5,982 nucleotides of DNA from positions 1 to 5,982 of the forward strand of contig DQUX01000300.1 in assembly GCA_015662065.1 (NCBI GenBank), in the 5' to 3' direction. A model generated the notes under the pieces. It did no database searches, was not told the origin of the DNA, and saw nothing but the letters and a program-made list of their open reading frames with translations. The position numbers were made by a program, and so were the translations under genes. Within the stretch, counting starts at the first letter, position 1. Each line of letters starts with the position of its first letter. Positions 4,989 through 5,982 of this stretch are shown here, piece by piece. Origin of the DNA: Anaerolineales bacterium. GTDB taxonomy: Bacteria; Chloroflexota; Anaerolineae; B4-G1; DUEL01.

Positions 4989-5982
4989 CTATAGCTCCCC
5001 GCTCTCCCCCACCACGTGGACCTGAAGCATATTGGTGCGCCCCTCGCCACCGAAGGGAATGCCCGCCGTCAGGACTACGCGATCCCCCTCCCGAACAAAC
5101 CCCTCCTGCAGAGCAGCCTGCACCATCAGGAGGACCATCTCGTCGGTGTTCACGAAACGGGAGACCAGCACCGGTTTCACCCCCCAGACCATCGTCAGCC
5201 GCATCAGAGTGCGCGGGTTGGGGGTGACGGCGAGGACCGGGACGGCGGGCCGGTGGCGGGCGACCATCCGGGCGGTCGTGCCGGACATCGTGGCGGTGAG
5301 GATGGCCTTTGCCCCCACCTCGGCCGCGATCTCCACCGTCGCCTGGCTGATCGCCTCGGTCACCGTGGAGAGAGCAGCGACGCGGTCGGTGCCGTACAGG
5401 AACCGCCCCCGGGGCAGGTGGGCCTCCGCGTTGACGCAGATGCGGGCCATCGTGCGAACCGCCTCCACCGGGTACGCCCCCACCGCCGTCTCGCCGGAGA
5501 GCATCACCGCGTCGGTCCCATCTAGGATAGCGTTAACTACGTCGGAGGCCTCGGCGCGGGTGGGCATAGGCCGCTCGATCATCGACTGTAGCATCTGTGT
5601 GGCGGTGATCACCGGCTTCCCCACCCGGTTGCAGGCCCGGATGATCCGCTTCTGGTGAAAGGGCACCTCCTCGGGCGGCGTCTCCACCCCCAGGTCCCCC
5701 CGCGCCACCATCACCCCGTCGGCCGCCTCCAGAATCCCATCGAAGACCTCCAGCGCCTCCGGCTTCTCGATCTTGGCGACGATGGGGAGATCGCCCCCCT
5801 GCTCCAAAAGCAGCTCCCGCAGCTCCTCCACATCCCCCGGCGAACGGACGAAGGAAAGGGCGATGAAATCCACCCTTTGATCGAGGGCAAACCGGACATC
5901 CGTCCGGTCCTTCGGCGTGAGCGCGGAGATGCTCAGGCAGGCTCCGGGGAGATTCAGGCCCTTGTGGGAGGCAAGAAGGCCA
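4989..5982 (-). CDS. pyk: Pyruvate kinase, N-terminus beyond right window edge
   Basis: Glycolytic enzyme that transfers phosphate from phosphoenolpyruvate to ADP, giving pyruvate and ATP in the cytosol. About 330 residues are visible of a usual ~470, and the frame runs unbroken to the window edge, starting within GLLASHKGLNLPG, the familiar stretch after the B domain. Counting from the edge: the active-site signature IVAKIEKPEAL is at 67-77 (catalytic K70, metal ligand E72), the metal ligand D96 is in VARGDLG, T128 is in TATQM, and the MLSGETA segment is at 160-166. The C-terminal domain, from about residue 200, has the TMSGTTARM phosphate-binding loop at 230-238 and ends in the usual TNMLQVHVVGE. 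No extra PEP-utiliser domain follows. The residue that sets K+ dependence lies in the missing part. It converges on the zinc-ribbon gene with one base between the stop codons. The identity is very secure. Confidence 0.97.
   Translation of the reverse strand, partial: GLLASHKGLNLPGACLSISALTPKDRTDVRFALDQRVDFIALSFVRSPGDVEELRELLLEQGGDLPIVAKIEKPEALEVFDGILEAADGVMVARGDLGVETPPEEVPFHQKRIIRACNRVGKPVITATQMLQSMIERPMPTRAEASDVVNAILDGTDAVMLSGETAVGAYPVEAVRTMARICVNAEAHLPRGRFLYGTDRVAALSTVTEAISQATVEIAAEVGAKAILTATMSGTTARMVARHRPAVPVLAVTPNPRTLMRLTMVWGVKPVLVSRFVNTDEMVLLMVQAALQEGFVREGDRVVLTAGIPFGGEGRTNMLQVHVVGESGEL

Noticed and set aside
4981..4998. Possible bidirectional terminator hairpin GGAG/CTCC
   Set aside because: Only four base pairs plus a wobble around an 8-nt loop, overlapping both stop codons, with no U-tract on either strand.
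5871..5873. GTG as the start of a 294-codon pyruvate kinase-like gene
   Set aside because: The same frame continues without a stop to the window edge and encodes conserved pyruvate kinase sequence (KGLNLPG...LTPKDR), so the gene is cut by the window rather than starting here.
1..5982. Mobile elements, phage genes, CRISPR arrays, tRNA or rRNA genes, toxin-antitoxin or defence genes
   Set aside because: I saw no transposase or integrase motifs, no regularly spaced repeats, no tRNA-like cloverleaf and no defence-type domains; nearly all bases are taken by six housekeeping or metabolic-type genes.

Overview
This is a GC-rich, gene-dense bacterial window: six protein genes, no intergenic gap above about 150 bases, and no RNA gene, CRISPR array or mobile element that I can support. 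The host cannot be fixed from the sequence. The strong G/C third-position bias, the tail-less 'thermophile-type' S-adenosylhomocysteine hydrolase, the small membrane zinc-ribbon protein and the short repeat debris between genes fit a Chloroflexota (Anaerolineae-like), possibly thermophilic, bacterium. That placement is inference.

Left block, plus strand, 1-2213: a compact unit of three genes. It holds the C-terminal ~90% of S-adenosylhomocysteine hydrolase (ahcY, cut by the window start), a short TrmO/TsaA-type tRNA methyltransferase overlapping it by 19 nt, and an RNA 2',3'-cyclic phosphodiesterase (thpR) 30 nt further on. AhcY removes the S-adenosylhomocysteine (SAH) that SAM-dependent methyltransferases such as TrmO make, and the other two genes act on RNA, so a SAM-cycle/RNA-processing link is plausible. 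The trmO-thpR junction carries two 15-nt near-palindromic repeats and a hairpin that would cover the thpR Shine-Dalgarno.

Middle, minus strand, 2227-4362: one large iron-sulfur flavoprotein of about 711 aa. It fuses an N-terminal [2Fe-2S] domain, an FAD/NAD(P) disulfide-reductase-type core, a two-[4Fe-4S] ferredoxin, a beta-rich segment I do not recognise, and a BFD-like [2Fe-2S] domain. It resembles the alpha/B subunits of sarcosine oxidase, opine/octopine oxidase and HcnAB-type dehydrogenases, but no DadA-like partner subunit lies in the window.

A 151-nt divergent intergenic region (4363-4513) follows. It has back-to-back heptamer repeats, a perfect extended -10 (TGGTATAAT) for the plus strand sitting in a palindromic AT island that may also fire to the left, and a leader hairpin. 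The promoter drives a 157-aa membrane protein with a PLDc_N-like two-helix region and a double zinc ribbon (4514-4987). One base after its stop, a convergent pyruvate kinase gene (minus strand, 4989 to the right edge, N-terminus cut off) ends.

I found no clearly new multi-gene system. The best second looks are the all-in-one iron-sulfur flavoprotein, the thpR leader structures, the symmetric divergent promoter and the membrane zinc-ribbon protein.
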